From the NCBI RefSeq assembly GCF_938030815.1, contig NZ_CALHII010000160.1, positions 1-27,139 on the forward strand: a DNA stretch of 27,139 bases. The letters run 5' to 3'. The translations under genes were made by a program, and so were the position numbers. The notes under the pieces were generated by a model. It saw only the letters and a list, made by a program, of their open reading frames with translations. It was not told where the DNA came from and made no database searches. This DNA is from an uncultured Campylobacter sp. (lineage in GTDB: Bacteria > Campylobacterota > Campylobacteria > Campylobacterales > Campylobacteraceae). This document shows positions 1 through 7,519 of the stretch, in pieces; position 1 is the first letter of the stretch, and the number at the start of each line of letters is the position of its first letter.

Positions 1-1
1 C

Positions 2-991
2 AATAACTACGGCGTCTATTTAGAGGATGCTATGCGCTACGGCGGGCTTACGATAACTCCCGGCGTGCGCTACGAAAGGCACGAGCTAAAGACTTACAAC
101 GGCAGAGGTGCTAATATCTCTAGCTACAAATATAAATTCAACGAAGTAAGCCCCGCCTTGGCGCTTGATTACGAGATCGGCGCGGGATTTGGAGCGTTTG
201 CGAGCTATGCGCGAGTATCTAGAGGACCTGACGTAATGGAGAGCATGATGGCTGCGGGCACTAGCCGCGGCAGACCACTAAGCTGGATGGCTAACGAAAA
301 TTTAAAAGCCACTACGGGCAACGCCTACGAAATAGGAGGTCGCTACAAAAACGATCTGGGGGAGAATTCCTCGGTAAGCCTAACTGCGAAGTATTTCAGG
401 ACAGAATATAAAAATCTCATCGTAGATAACAACGCTCGCGGCGGCGTTATCGGCTGCCCTGGAGGCGCGCAGGGCACCTTATGCAGGGCTAATGCAGGCG
501 GTGCGGACATTGACGGCGTCGAGCTTTTCGCAAGATTAATATTAGATGATTTGAGCCTTGCTGCGGGTTACACCCACCAGCACGTAGAATATAAAGACCG
601 CGTGCGCAGCGGCTCGGGCTATCTAAGCTCAAACATCATCGGCTACCGCGACTATGGCGATAAATACACCTTCAATGCCGAGTACGCAATCTCTGCGGCG
701 GATCTACTGCTGGGCTATAACTTGCTCTTTTTCGACTCCAAAAACGTAGCCTCCGCAGCTAGCGACGAAAAAACAAAAGTGCCTAGCTACGCGGTTCACG
801 AACTATATGTGACCTACGCTCCGGATAGTGGGCGATTTAAAGGGCTTGAGATCAACGCGGGCGTTTACAATCTCTTTGATAAAGCCTACGCGTCGCACTC
901 GCAGCGCAGCGCCGATTTTACCGGAGATTCAAACGCTATCGACTGGGAGCCGGGACGAAATTTCAAGCTAAGCGTGGCGTATAAATTTTAA
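2..991 (+). CDS. TonB-dependent outer-membrane receptor, C-terminal part
   Basis: This is the C-terminal part of a TonB-dependent receptor, an outer-membrane beta-barrel that imports iron chelates, haem or similar ligands using TonB energy. The frame is open from base 2, ten codons before the first ATG at 32, so the gene starts outside the window and the N-terminal plug is missing. Visible signs are alternating aromatic and polar beta-strands, the late-barrel stretch YNLFDKAYASHS, an EPGRNFKLS strand, and a terminal aromatic residue (SVAYKF) typical of outer-membrane barrels. Two Cys in GCPGGAQGTLC could close an extracellular loop. The ligand cannot be decided from this part; haem or siderophore would be the usual guesses. 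A strong hairpin lies 60 bp downstream. Confidence 0.9.
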   Translation, partial: NNYGVYLEDAMRYGGLTITPGVRYERHELKTYNGRGANISSYKYKFNEVSPALALDYEIGAGFGAFASYARVSRGPDVMESMMAAGTSRGRPLSWMANENLKATTGNAYEIGGRYKNDLGENSSVSLTAKYFRTEYKNLIVDNNARGGVIGCPGGAQGTLCRANAGGADIDGVELFARLILDDLSLAAGYTHQHVEYKDRVRSGSGYLSSNIIGYRDYGDKYTFNAEYAISAADLLLGYNLLFFDSKNVASAASDEKTKVPSYAVHELYVTYAPDSGRFKGLEINAGVYNLFDKAYASHSQRSADFTGDSNAIDWEPGRNFKLSVAYKF

Positions 992-1359
992 AGCTTACGC
1001 GAGAGACCGCACGAAATTTTGCACGCTAAAGCAGCGAAATTTTAAAAATTCAAAGCCCTTGGAATTTCAAAATTCCAAGGGCTTTGGAAATTTGAAATTC
1101 TTAGACTTAGAATTTCAAGCTTTTAAATTTTTAAATTCTACTAACAGAAATTTTCTCATAAAATTTTTGCAAATAGCAAAATTCTCATTCGCAATGAAAT
1201 TCTAGCTTACGGCAAAATCCTCAAAATTCAAAGCGATATCCGCAGCGCTTCACATCCGAAGTTCGTTTAGAATTTATAAAATTCCTCCCGCTTCAAGCGC
1301 CGTCCGTTTACTCTTCATCGTTAAAATTCCGTTTTAAATTCTACTTAAAAGGAGAGCCT
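992..1359. other. Gene-free region between receptor and creD
   Basis: No convincing ORF is present. The region is dense in AAATTT-type words and holds one perfect long hairpin (1051-1086). The creD Shine-Dalgarno sequence lies at its right edge (AAAAGGAG, 1347-1354). A TATAAA at about 1275 is a possible but weak promoter element for creD. Confidence 0.7.
1051..1086. terminator. Perfect 17-bp hairpin, probable bidirectional terminator
   Basis: The arms 1051-1067 and 1070-1086 are perfect inverted repeats of 17 bp with a 2-nt loop. The hairpin starts 60 bp after the receptor stop codon. The plus-strand exit has no clean T-run. Read on the minus strand, the hairpin is followed by an AATTTTTAAAATTT stretch, so it could end transcription in both directions or act as a 3'-end stabiliser. 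The position after the receptor favours a termination role. Confidence 0.6.
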
Positions 1360-2754
1360 TTGTTAAATTATACTAAAAACGCCATTCGCGGCGCGTTTTG
1401 GACGAAACCGTTCATAGTTTTAGTGCTGCTTTTGCTGCTGCTAATTCCGCTAAGCTTTATCGATAATCTTACCTACTCGCGCTCCGAAACCAAGCAGCTC
1501 GCGCAGGATTCGATCCTCACGCCGGTGGGTGGTGAGCTGCAAATCCAGGGCCTTGCGATCGTAGTGCCCTACGCAGAGATAATCGAAGCGATAGACAAAA
1601 GCAACAACGAGCTCGTAAAAAGGCGCGTAGAGAAAAATTTCATCATCGTGCCTAAAAACTACTCCCTCGCGGCGGAGATCGACCCCACCTATTTAAAGCG
1701 CGGGATTTTTCGCGTTCCAATATATAACGGCGACTTCGCGCTAAAAGCGGACTTTGAGGCGATAAACTATACCGAGCTCGGCGTTGATCCTGCGCGGTTA
1801 AATTTCGACGAAGCCGTGCTAGTGCTCGGCGTAGGCAATCAAAAATCCTTCACCGCTTCTCCCGCTTTAAGCCTAAACGGCAAGGAGCTTAAGCAATATC
1901 ACGGCAACACCGAAGCTAAAATTTTCGATCGAAGCCTAATCTACAAGCTCCCCGCTTCCGCGCTGTCGTCTGATTTTAGCATCAGCGGTACGCTTAAAAT
2001 CCAAGGCGGCGAGGCACTTCATCTAGCTCCGATCGCGCAAAATAGCCGTTTTGAAATTAGCTCTACTTGGGCATCGCCTAGCTTTGGCGGCGGCTTTATC
2101 GCCAAATCGCGCGAGGTAAGCGCTAACGGCTTTAAAGCTTCGTGGGAAGTTACAGGCTTAGCCGCAGGCATTGCTCCTGCGTGGCTTGCAGATCAAGATG
2201 ACCGCGTCGCTATAACAAACTGGCGCAGCAACGACGATAGAAATGACGCCGTAAGCATCGGCTTCATCGAGCCCGTGAACAACTACTCGCTGATTAAGCG
2301 CTGCACGGATTACGCGCTGTTATTCTTAGCGGTGCCGTTTTTAGCGATCTTTTTGTGCGAGGTTTACACTCACGAGCGCATCCACCCGATCCAATACCTA
2401 TTAATAGGGCTTGAGGACGTCGTTTTCTACCTGCTAGTGCTTTCGCTCTCCGAACACATGGGCTTTGCGATCAGCTACGCTATCTCGGCGATCGCGGTAA
2501 GCGCGATAGTATTTTTCTACGCGAGCGCGATTTTCAAAGGCGCGCGCTGGGGCATTTTCATCACTTGCGTTCAGCTCGTTTCATATGCTATCCTCTATGT
2601 CATCTTAAATTCCGAAGACTACGCCCTATTAATGGGAAGTCTGATGATCTTTGCGGTGATTTCGCTGGTGATGTATTTTACGCGCAAGCTCGACTGGTAC
2701 GACACGGCGATCCCAAGCGGCGAGAAAAAGCAGGAGCAAGAGCCTGAAATTTAG
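1360..2754 (+). CDS. creD: CreD-family inner-membrane protein
   Basis: CreD proteins are inner-membrane proteins linked in other bacteria to envelope integrity and to CreBC-type regulation; their biochemical activity is unknown. At 464 residues the protein is close to the usual length of about 450. It has one N-terminal membrane segment (residues 17-35), a large periplasmic region starting with the family-typical IQGLAIVVPY, and a bundle of hydrophobic segments from about residue 317 containing ERIHPIQYLLIGL and LSLSEHMGFAISY, the strongest family signatures. The start is TTG at 1360, chosen because AAAAGGAG sits 5 nt upstream and the N-terminus matches the family. No creBC or other two-component gene is beside it, so it appears to be a stand-alone unit. 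A terminator follows at 2787. Confidence 0.92.
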   Translation: MLNYTKNAIRGAFWTKPFIVLVLLLLLLIPLSFIDNLTYSRSETKQLAQDSILTPVGGELQIQGLAIVVPYAEIIEAIDKSNNELVKRRVEKNFIIVPKNYSLAAEIDPTYLKRGIFRVPIYNGDFALKADFEAINYTELGVDPARLNFDEAVLVLGVGNQKSFTASPALSLNGKELKQYHGNTEAKIFDRSLIYKLPASALSSDFSISGTLKIQGGEALHLAPIAQNSRFEISSTWASPSFGGGFIAKSREVSANGFKASWEVTGLAAGIAPAWLADQDDRVAITNWRSNDDRNDAVSIGFIEPVNNYSLIKRCTDYALLFLAVPFLAIFLCEVYTHERIHPIQYLLIGLEDVVFYLLVLSLSEHMGFAISYAISAIAVSAIVFFYASAIFKGARWGIFITCVQLVSYAILYVILNSEDYALLMGSLMIFAVISLVMYFTRKLDWYDTAIPSGEKKQEQEPEI

Positions 2755-2786
2755 CCTTTAAATTTAGCGATAAATTTAATCACAAT

Positions 2787-2822
2787 GGCCTTTGGAACTT
2801 TAAAACCCAAAGGTCTTTTTAA
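2787..2822 (+). terminator. Rho-independent terminator after creD
   Basis: Arms 2787-2795 (GGCCTTTGG) and 2807-2815 (CCAAAGGTC) pair over 9 positions with one G-U pair. They enclose an 11-nt loop and are followed directly by TTTTT (2816-2820). The hairpin lies 32 bp after the creD stop codon. Confidence 0.8.
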
Positions 2823-3012
2823 ATTTGCCCGCTAAATTTCAACTGCCAAAATTTCATCTATTTAAAATTTTACCCGCCGCGGCAGACAAACCGCGACCGA
2901 GCCGAACGGCGCATTTTAAAATTTTGCCCTGCGAGCGGGAGTATGTCGCGATAAAGATAAAATTTAAAGCGCGCCGTTTTAAATTTTAAAATTTCATCCG
3001 CGCCGCAGAGCC

Positions 3013-3028
3013 GATTTTTGAGTATAAT
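3013..3028 (+). promoter_or_regulatory. Promoter of tsaD
   Basis: TATAAT at 3023-3028 is preceded by a T-run at 3015-3019, in the Campylobacter sigma-70 style without a clear -35 box. It ends 25 nt before the GTG start of tsaD. Confidence 0.7.
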
Positions 3029-3053
3029 GAGCGAAAAATTTTAAGGATTTTGT

Positions 3054-4061
3054 GTGATACTTGCTATTGAGAGCAGCTGCGACGACAGCTCGGTCGCGGT
3101 GATGGATGAGCGCAGTTTCGAGCTGAAATTTTACGAAAAAATAAGCCAGGAGGCCGATCACTCCAAATACGGCGGCGTCGTGCCCGAGCTTGCCGCGAGG
3201 CTGCATACGGAGGCGCTGCCGTGGATTTTGCAGCGCGCAAAACCCTATTTTGGCGAGCTTAGCGCCGTCGCAGCGACCAATACCCCGGGGCTCAGCGTGA
3301 GCCTGATCGGCGGCGTGAATATGGCAAAAGCGCTCGCGCTCGCGCTAAATTTGCCGCTCATCGGCGTAAATCATCTCATAGGCCACGTCTACTCGCTGTT
3401 TTTAGGCGGCGAGGCGCGGTTTCCGATGGGCGTTTTGCTCGTTAGCGGCGGGCACACGATGGTTTTGGATATCGACGCAGCGGGGGGTATCGAAATTTTA
3501 GCGACCACCGGCGACGACAGCTTCGGCGAGAGCTTCGATAAGATCGCCAAAATGCTAGGCCTCGGCTATCCGGGCGGCGCACTCATCGAGGAGCTTGCAA
3601 AAGGCGGCGAGCCGCGATTTGAGCTGCCCGTGCCGCTGAAGGGCGACAGGCGGCTGGAGTATAGCTTTTCGGGGCTTAAAAACGCCGTGCGCGTGCAGAT
3701 CGAAAAGCTAAAAGAGGCGGGCGAGCTGGATGAGCGGGCGATGCGCGATCTGGCGCGCTGCTTTGAGGACGCGGCGTGCGCGCACATACTGGATAAATTG
3801 CAGCGGATCTTTGAGCTGCGCCGCTTTGCGCGCTTCGGCGTAGTGGGCGGAGCGAGCGCAAACCTGCATCTGCGCGGGCTTTTGACGGATTTGTGCGAGC
3901 GAGCGGGCTGCGAAATACTTTTCGCGCCGATGAAATTTTGCTCCGACAACGCCGCTATGATCGCGCGCGCAGCGATAGAAAAGCTGCGTAAAAATGAATT
4001 CACGGCACCCGCAGAGCTTGAGATCATCCCGCATCTAAATCTACGATCGGCGTTTGAGTAA
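3054..4061 (+). CDS. tsaD: tRNA N6-adenosine threonylcarbamoyltransferase TsaD
   Basis: TsaD transfers the threonylcarbamoyl group from TC-AMP to A37 of ANN-decoding tRNAs, working in the cytoplasm with TsaB and TsaE. The 335-residue length is normal. Visible motifs are the ASKHA-fold start AIESSCDDSS (residues 4-13), the metal-binding NHLIGH (His107 and His111), the nucleotide-binding SGGHT (131-135), YSFSGLKNAV, VVGGASANLHLR, and CSDNAAMIA, whose Asp is the further metal ligand. The start is GTG at 3054, supported by AAGGA at 3043-3047 with 6-nt spacing and by the family-typical N-terminus. It appears to be a single-gene unit with its own promoter. Unlike several neighbours it carries no low-complexity insertion. 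Confidence 0.97.
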   Translation: MILAIESSCDDSSVAVMDERSFELKFYEKISQEADHSKYGGVVPELAARLHTEALPWILQRAKPYFGELSAVAATNTPGLSVSLIGGVNMAKALALALNLPLIGVNHLIGHVYSLFLGGEARFPMGVLLVSGGHTMVLDIDAAGGIEILATTGDDSFGESFDKIAKMLGLGYPGGALIEELAKGGEPRFELPVPLKGDRRLEYSFSGLKNAVRVQIEKLKEAGELDERAMRDLARCFEDAACAHILDKLQRIFELRRFARFGVVGGASANLHLRGLLTDLCERAGCEILFAPMKFCSDNAAMIARAAIEKLRKNEFTAPAELEIIPHLNLRSAFE

Positions 4062-4185
4062 AATTTTAAAATTTACAAATAGTCTGCGCCCGCTAGCGAA
4101 TTCTTGCGCGCTCGCTCACGGTTAGGTTTCGGATAAAATTCGCTTTAAATTTACGCATCACGTTTCGGGCTCGCGCCACGTTTCG

Positions 4186-4284
4186 CTAAATTTCTCTCGT
4201 GCTCGCACCGCCATCGGTACCGCTGCGCACGTCCTCACCCTTTGCAATATCTGCTAAAATTTGATCAGCTTGTTTACTCGTCAT
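4186..4284 (-). CDS. Possible 32-codon ORF downstream of the paralogue pair
   Basis: This is a short ORF of 32 codons starting with ATG at 4284 and ending with TAG at 4186. Support comes from a good Shine-Dalgarno sequence (AAGGA at 4291-4295, 6-nt spacing) and from its position just 16 nt after the stop of the preceding minus-strand gene. The peptide begins MTSKQADQILADIAKGED, which looks like the amphipathic start of a normal protein, and then becomes Gly/Ser-rich and stops. It could be a real small protein or the 5' remnant of a longer gene cut off by a deletion. No function is recognised. Confidence 0.4.
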   Translation of the reverse strand: MTSKQADQILADIAKGEDVRSGTDGGASTREI

Positions 4285-4300
4285 TTTTTATCCTTTATAT

Positions 4301-4783
4301 TTAATCATGCAGAAAAGTTACGACTTCATGTTCTTTTGGCAGGAACTTTCTACCGTGTATGCCACTTTCGCCATATTCTATCAAAGCTTCATTAAGCGCC
4401 CTATAAAGTTCATCTAACGAAATTCCGTCAAGACTAGAATTGATATTTTCCAGCTTATATTTGATAAAAAAGGGGTTATCGACTAGCATTTTACTTGTGG
4501 TTTCGTCATAGACCCGTCTAATGTCAAGCTCGATAACATTACCCTTATAGCATAAAATATAAATCTCCTCACCCGTAAATCCATCTCGCGGATCCGGCAG
4601 GTGCGGATCACACACAAAGATAAACCAAATATCCCTCTGCCTATCGACAACCCAATCAAGCTGTTTTATACGTTGATCACCTAATGGAAGTTCATTAAAA
4701 TTTGCTCTGGAGCTATTTACTATGTCAATAACGCCATATTTCTCAATATCCTCTTTAGAAATATATTCTGCTACAAACGCCAC
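4301..4783 (-). CDS. Unknown protein, paralogue of the upstream gene
   Basis: This soluble protein of 160 residues is not recognised. It has no signal peptide or membrane segment, is rich in Asp, Glu, aromatic and Ile residues, and shares with its upstream neighbour the start MAF, the block KED-EKYG near residue 10 and VVDRQRDIWF near residue 45. The two are therefore tandem paralogues. The start is GTG at 4783, supported by AAGGAA (4792-4797) and by the matching N-terminus of the neighbour. It begins 1 nt after the neighbour's stop, so the two are probably co-translated. The DNA is AT-richer than the flanking housekeeping genes. Small acidic tandem paralogues of this kind occur among immunity proteins, but no toxin is visible, so that role is only a guess. 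Confidence 0.8.
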   Translation of the reverse strand: MAFVAEYISKEDIEKYGVIDIVNSSRANFNELPLGDQRIKQLDWVVDRQRDIWFIFVCDPHLPDPRDGFTGEEIYILCYKGNVIELDIRRVYDETTSKMLVDNPFFIKYKLENINSSLDGISLDELYRALNEALIEYGESGIHGRKFLPKEHEVVTFLHD

Positions 4784-4784
4784 T

Positions 4785-5231
4785 TTATTTTTCCTTTCTT
4801 ACATCTATTAATGCTACACTAAAATCATCCTTATCCTCCCAGCCTGGTCTAAATTTAAAATCAATCAAAATATCTCTCAATATTTTAATAACTTCATTAT
4901 CTGGAATAATAGAATTTATAACATTCACCTCGATAATTTTCCACACCCTTTGAAATTTGCGTCCATCCACTTCTTGATCATATTCGTAGTCCAAAAGAAT
5001 ATCTAAATTATTTCCTTGAATATAAAGCCTCCATAGCTTTTTGCTCCCATAACCATAATCATACCCTTCATTTGGTAGTCTTTCAATTAAAAGAAACCAA
5101 ATATCTTTTTGTCTATCAACAACAAAATTTCTAGGTAGTTCTTCATGATACGGACTATATTGATAAAAAATTTTGCTCAACCCGTATTTCTCATCATCCT
5201 CTTTTGTGATGATTGCATTTTCAAACGCCAT
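4785..5231 (-). CDS. Unknown protein, paralogue of the downstream gene
   Basis: This 148-residue soluble protein of unknown function is the first gene of a two- or three-gene unit. It has no signal peptide or membrane segment. It shares KEDDEKYG (near residue 10) and VVDRQKDIWFL (near residue 37) with the following gene, which marks an old tandem duplication followed by strong divergence. The ATG start at 5231 has a very strong Shine-Dalgarno sequence (AAGGAGGAG). A dyad about 60 bp upstream (5292-5310) may be part of its control region. The AT-rich composition compared with tsaD and queC suggests acquisition. Confidence 0.82.
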   Translation of the reverse strand: MAFENAIITKEDDEKYGLSKIFYQYSPYHEELPRNFVVDRQKDIWFLLIERLPNEGYDYGYGSKKLWRLYIQGNNLDILLDYEYDQEVDGRKFQRVWKIIEVNVINSIIPDNEVIKILRDILIDFKFRPGWEDKDDFSVALIDVRKEK

Positions 5232-5555
5232 TCTCTCCTCCTTAAGAAATTTAATAATCTTAGATTTTACGATATGTTTATATTCGCCTATGCGCTAATA
5301 AATATAGCGCAGGAATTAAATTTATAATTAATTTTCGCTTTGAACCGTGCGCAACGCTCTCGTTAAAATTTTTAAAATTTTAAAGTGCAACTTAAATTTA
5401 CAGCCGCGGCTCGGCGCACTAAAGTGCAGGCCGCCGCCGTATGTTTGAAATCCCGCTATAAACTATGCGGCACTACGTATTCAAAATCCGCGCATATCAG
5501 GCGCTGCGATGACACGCCGAGCTACGCGGGCTCGGTAAATTTCGCCACGGCGTGC
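5232..5555. other. Gene-free region between the paralogue pair and queC
   Basis: This is the 5' region of the minus-strand gene at 5231 and the 3' region of queC. It holds the GCGCTA-N7-TAGCGC dyad (5292-5310) and a small stem-loop with arms CCGAGC (5517-5522) and GCTCGG (5530-5535) just after queC. The plus-strand ORF that begins at 5385 runs into queC antisense and has no Shine-Dalgarno sequence, so it was not accepted. Nothing else is seen. Confidence 0.6.
5292..5310. promoter_or_regulatory. Dyad GCGCTA-N7-TAGCGC, possible operator
   Basis: This perfect 6-bp dyad has a 7-bp AT-rich centre (ATAAATA) and lies 61-79 bp before the ATG of the 148-residue orphan gene. Size and geometry fit a dimeric repressor site or a short RNA hairpin in the leader. 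The sequence does not tell which. Confidence 0.3.
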
Positions 5556-6737
5556 CTAAGCTTCTATCGCGTAGGGGATTTTATCTTTCGCGCCGGCGCC
5601 CGCAAAGCCTTTAAGTCGCAGTAGGCAGCTGTCGCAAAGCCCGCACGCAGCGTCCTCACGCTCGTAGCAGCTCCACGTAAGCTCCAGCGGCACGCCGATC
5701 TCAAGCGCCAGCGAGACGATCTGCGCCTTGCTAAGGTGCACGAGCGGGGTTTTGATGCGCGGATGAAAGTCGCGGCTCGTGCCCAGCTCAAGCGCTCGCT
5801 CGAACGCGCCGATGAAGCCCGCGCTGCAGTCGGGGTAGCCGCTGCTGTCCTCCTGCACCACGCCGATGAAGATCGCGTCGCAGCGCTCCTTCTCGGCGAG
5901 CGCGGCGGCGATGCTCAAAAACACGCCGTTGCGAAACGGCACGTAGGTGCTCGGTAGATCCGAAAACACGCTCTCGCCGCTTGGCGGTGAAATTTTATCG
6001 CTTTGGCTTTGCGATGAAATTTGATTGTTTTGGCTCTGCGATGAAATTTCACTCTCTGCGTGCTTGGGTGGAATTTTATCGCCCTGCTGCGGCTGGGCTC
6101 CGCTTTGAGATGCAATTTCGCCGTCTTGCAGTGAAATTTTGTCGTCGCGAGCTAAAATTTTGCCGCCTTGTGGTGAAATTTCATTGTCCCCGAGTGAAGC
6201 TTCACCGCCTTGGGTTAAAATTTCACCGCTCTGCGCGCAACCGCTTCGCGCCGAATCTACGGCGAGCGGAACGTCTGCGGAGCTCGCCGAGAAATTTGAC
6301 GCAGTGAAATTTTGTCCGCCAATCTTGGCATCAATAGAATTTGCCGCAATAGAATTTTGCCCGTCTAGTTCGGCGACGGAATTTGTCTCGATAAAATTTT
6401 GCCTAGTAAGCTCGGTACTCTTGGAATTTACCGCGCTGTCAATTTCGGCGCCGGTAAAATTTGCCGCGCCGCCAAGCTCCGCCGCGCCCTTCCTGATCGG
6501 CAAGGCGCCGTCCGTAAGGGCGCTGCCGCCGATTTGCGCGATGAAGCGAGCATCTAAAACGAACCTCTTTACGACCCCCAAATCATCGCAAATTTTACCG
6601 AAGCACTCGTGCTCTTTGCCCATCGTGCGCTGATCATAGTCAAAGTGCAGCGCCACGATCTCGTAACCTTCGCGCCTCGCGATATAGGCGCAGGTCGCGC
6701 TGTCCATGCCGCCGCTGATCACGCATAAAGCTCTCAT
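5556..6737 (-). CDS. queC: 7-cyano-7-deazaguanine synthase QueC with large insertion
   Basis: QueC converts 7-carboxy-7-deazaguanine to preQ0 using ATP and ammonia, in the queuosine tRNA-modification pathway. The PP-loop SGGMDSAT (residues 8-15) and the four zinc cysteines in CYEREDAACGLCDSC (C357, C365, C368, C371) are present, as are YVPFRNGVFLSIA, GVVQEDSSGYPDC and TPLVHLSKAQI. At 393 residues it is about 170 longer than usual. The excess is residues 84-259, a low-complexity insertion of degenerate repeats between PIRKG and LPSTYVPFRN. The flanking conserved blocks join correctly without it, so the enzyme is probably active with a disordered surface loop. The ATG start has AAGGA at 6743-6747 and TATAAT at 6759-6764. 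It is divergent from ybeY. Confidence 0.95.
   Translation of the reverse strand: MRALCVISGGMDSATCAYIARREGYEIVALHFDYDQRTMGKEHECFGKICDDLGVVKRFVLDARFIAQIGGSALTDGALPIRKGAAELGGAANFTGAEIDSAVNSKSTELTRQNFIETNSVAELDGQNSIAANSIDAKIGGQNFTASNFSASSADVPLAVDSARSGCAQSGEILTQGGEASLGDNEISPQGGKILARDDKISLQDGEIASQSGAQPQQGDKIPPKHAESEISSQSQNNQISSQSQSDKISPPSGESVFSDLPSTYVPFRNGVFLSIAAALAEKERCDAIFIGVVQEDSSGYPDCSAGFIGAFERALELGTSRDFHPRIKTPLVHLSKAQIVSLALEIGVPLELTWSCYEREDAACGLCDSCLLRLKGFAGAGAKDKIPYAIEA
5989..6222 (-). repeat. In-frame 27-bp then 21-bp repeat block in queC
   Basis: The core GAAATT or a close variant starts at 5989, 6016, 6043 and 6070 (27-bp steps), then at 6112, 6133, 6154, 6175, 6196 and 6217 (21-bp steps); a degenerate unit fits at 6091. 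All steps are multiples of 3. On the coding strand the core is read as Glu-Ile or Lys-Ile, giving 7- to 9-residue units such as GEILTQG and DKISLQD. The block has no relation to the QueC fold. Steps were counted by hand. Confidence 0.85.
6307..6398 (-). repeat. Second AAATT-core block in queC, read in another frame
   Basis: Cores AAATT or GAATT begin at 6307, 6337, 6352, 6379 and 6394, spaced 30, 15, 27 and 15 bp. Here they are read as Asn-Ser or Asn-Phe (QNFIETNS, QNSIAANS), one codon phase away from the Glu-Ile/Lys-Ile reading of the neighbouring block in the same gene. Confidence 0.7.
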
Positions 6738-6758
6738 TTTCGTCCTTTTTTTGCTAAA

Positions 6759-6764
6759 ATTATA
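6759..6764 (-). promoter_or_regulatory. -10 box of queC
   Basis: TATAAT on the minus strand lies 21 nt before the queC ATG within the 54-bp divergent queC/ybeY spacer. A ybeY promoter must lie in or near the same spacer but no single box stands out. Confidence 0.6.
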
Positions 6765-6791
6765 CGAAAATTTTATAAAAGAGGGGTAAAA

Positions 6792-7421
6792 ATGATACTT
6801 TGCGAGCAGCCATATCCAGAAATTTTGGACGCTATCGCGGCGGAGCTGGGCGGCGGGAGCGTCGAGCTAATTTTCGTGCGCGGCGAGGAGATGCGGCAGC
6901 TAAACGCGCAAACGCGCGGCATCGATAAGACGACCGACGTACTGAGCTTCCCGCTCGATCCTGCGGCGTTTGCGGGCTTCGGCGGGGATTTGAGCAAGGA
7001 AAATTCCGCGCATAAAAACAGCGGCTCTAAAAATCAAAACGCTGCGAATTCCGCTAGTGAAAATACAAGCGCCGCAAATTCTGCGAGCAAAAATTCTAAT
7101 GCCATAAATTCCAAAAATTCCGAGGGCAAAAGTTCTAGCGATGAAAATTTAAAGAATAAGAATTTTGACGGCGGAAATTTTGCTCCCGCGCTGCTCGGCT
7201 CGGTCGTGATAAATTTAGACCTCGTAGAGCTGAAAGCCGCGCAGCTAGGGCACGGCAGGGATGACGAGACGGCGCTGCTTTTTACGCACGGCCTGCTGCA
7301 CGTGCTAGGTTACGATCACGAAAGCGACAGCGGGCAGATGCGCGCCAAGGAGTGCGAGATAATCGAGAAATTTCGCCTTCCAAAAAGTCTGATCGTGCGA
7401 ACGGAAGGAAGCGAGGGGTAG
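6792..7421 (+). CDS. ybeY: Endoribonuclease YbeY with low-complexity insertion
   Basis: YbeY is a zinc-dependent endoribonuclease of rRNA maturation and ribosome quality control. The signature HGLLHVLGYDH (His166, His170, His176) is intact, as are TTDVLSFPL and LLGSVVINLD. The usual length is about 140-160 residues; this one has 209. The extra part is residues 66-131, rich in Asn, Ser, Lys and Ala, with repeated NS units on AAATTC DNA cores, placed exactly between DVLSFPL and LLGSVVI, a loop in the family fold. The ATG start follows GAGGGG at 6781-6786. It is divergent from queC, which has the same kind of insertion. Activity is expected because all metal ligands remain. Confidence 0.94.
   Translation: MILCEQPYPEILDAIAAELGGGSVELIFVRGEEMRQLNAQTRGIDKTTDVLSFPLDPAAFAGFGGDLSKENSAHKNSGSKNQNAANSASENTSAANSASKNSNAINSKNSEGKSSSDENLKNKNFDGGNFAPALLGSVVINLDLVELKAAQLGHGRDDETALLFTHGLLHVLGYDHESDSGQMRAKECEIIEKFRLPKSLIVRTEGSEG
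7001..7184 (+). repeat. In-frame AAATT-core insertion in ybeY
   Basis: Cores AAATT or GAATT start at 7001, 7046, 7076, 7091, 7106 and 7115, all at multiples of 3 bp and read as Asn-Ser. The last third contains AAAATT and GAATTT read as Asn-Leu or Asn-Phe. The tract lies between two conserved YbeY blocks. Confidence 0.75.
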
Positions 7422-7519
7422 GCGCTGTATATCGAAAAGGGGCGAGCAAGGCATGTGCAGCGACGCAAAATTTGAACAAAATTTTAAAAACGCAGATATG
7501 AAAGCAAAAACAAGCGACC

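Noticed and set aside
5385..5624. 79-codon plus-strand ORF upstream of and overlapping queC antisense
   Set aside because: No Shine-Dalgarno sequence, Arg/Lys/Ala-rich shadow-like composition, and overlap with the conserved QueC C-terminus.
5981..6633. Plus-strand ORFs opposite the queC insertion
   Set aside because: They are antisense open frames produced by the repeat composition. They lack Shine-Dalgarno sequences and any recognisable protein features, and queC on the other strand is certain.
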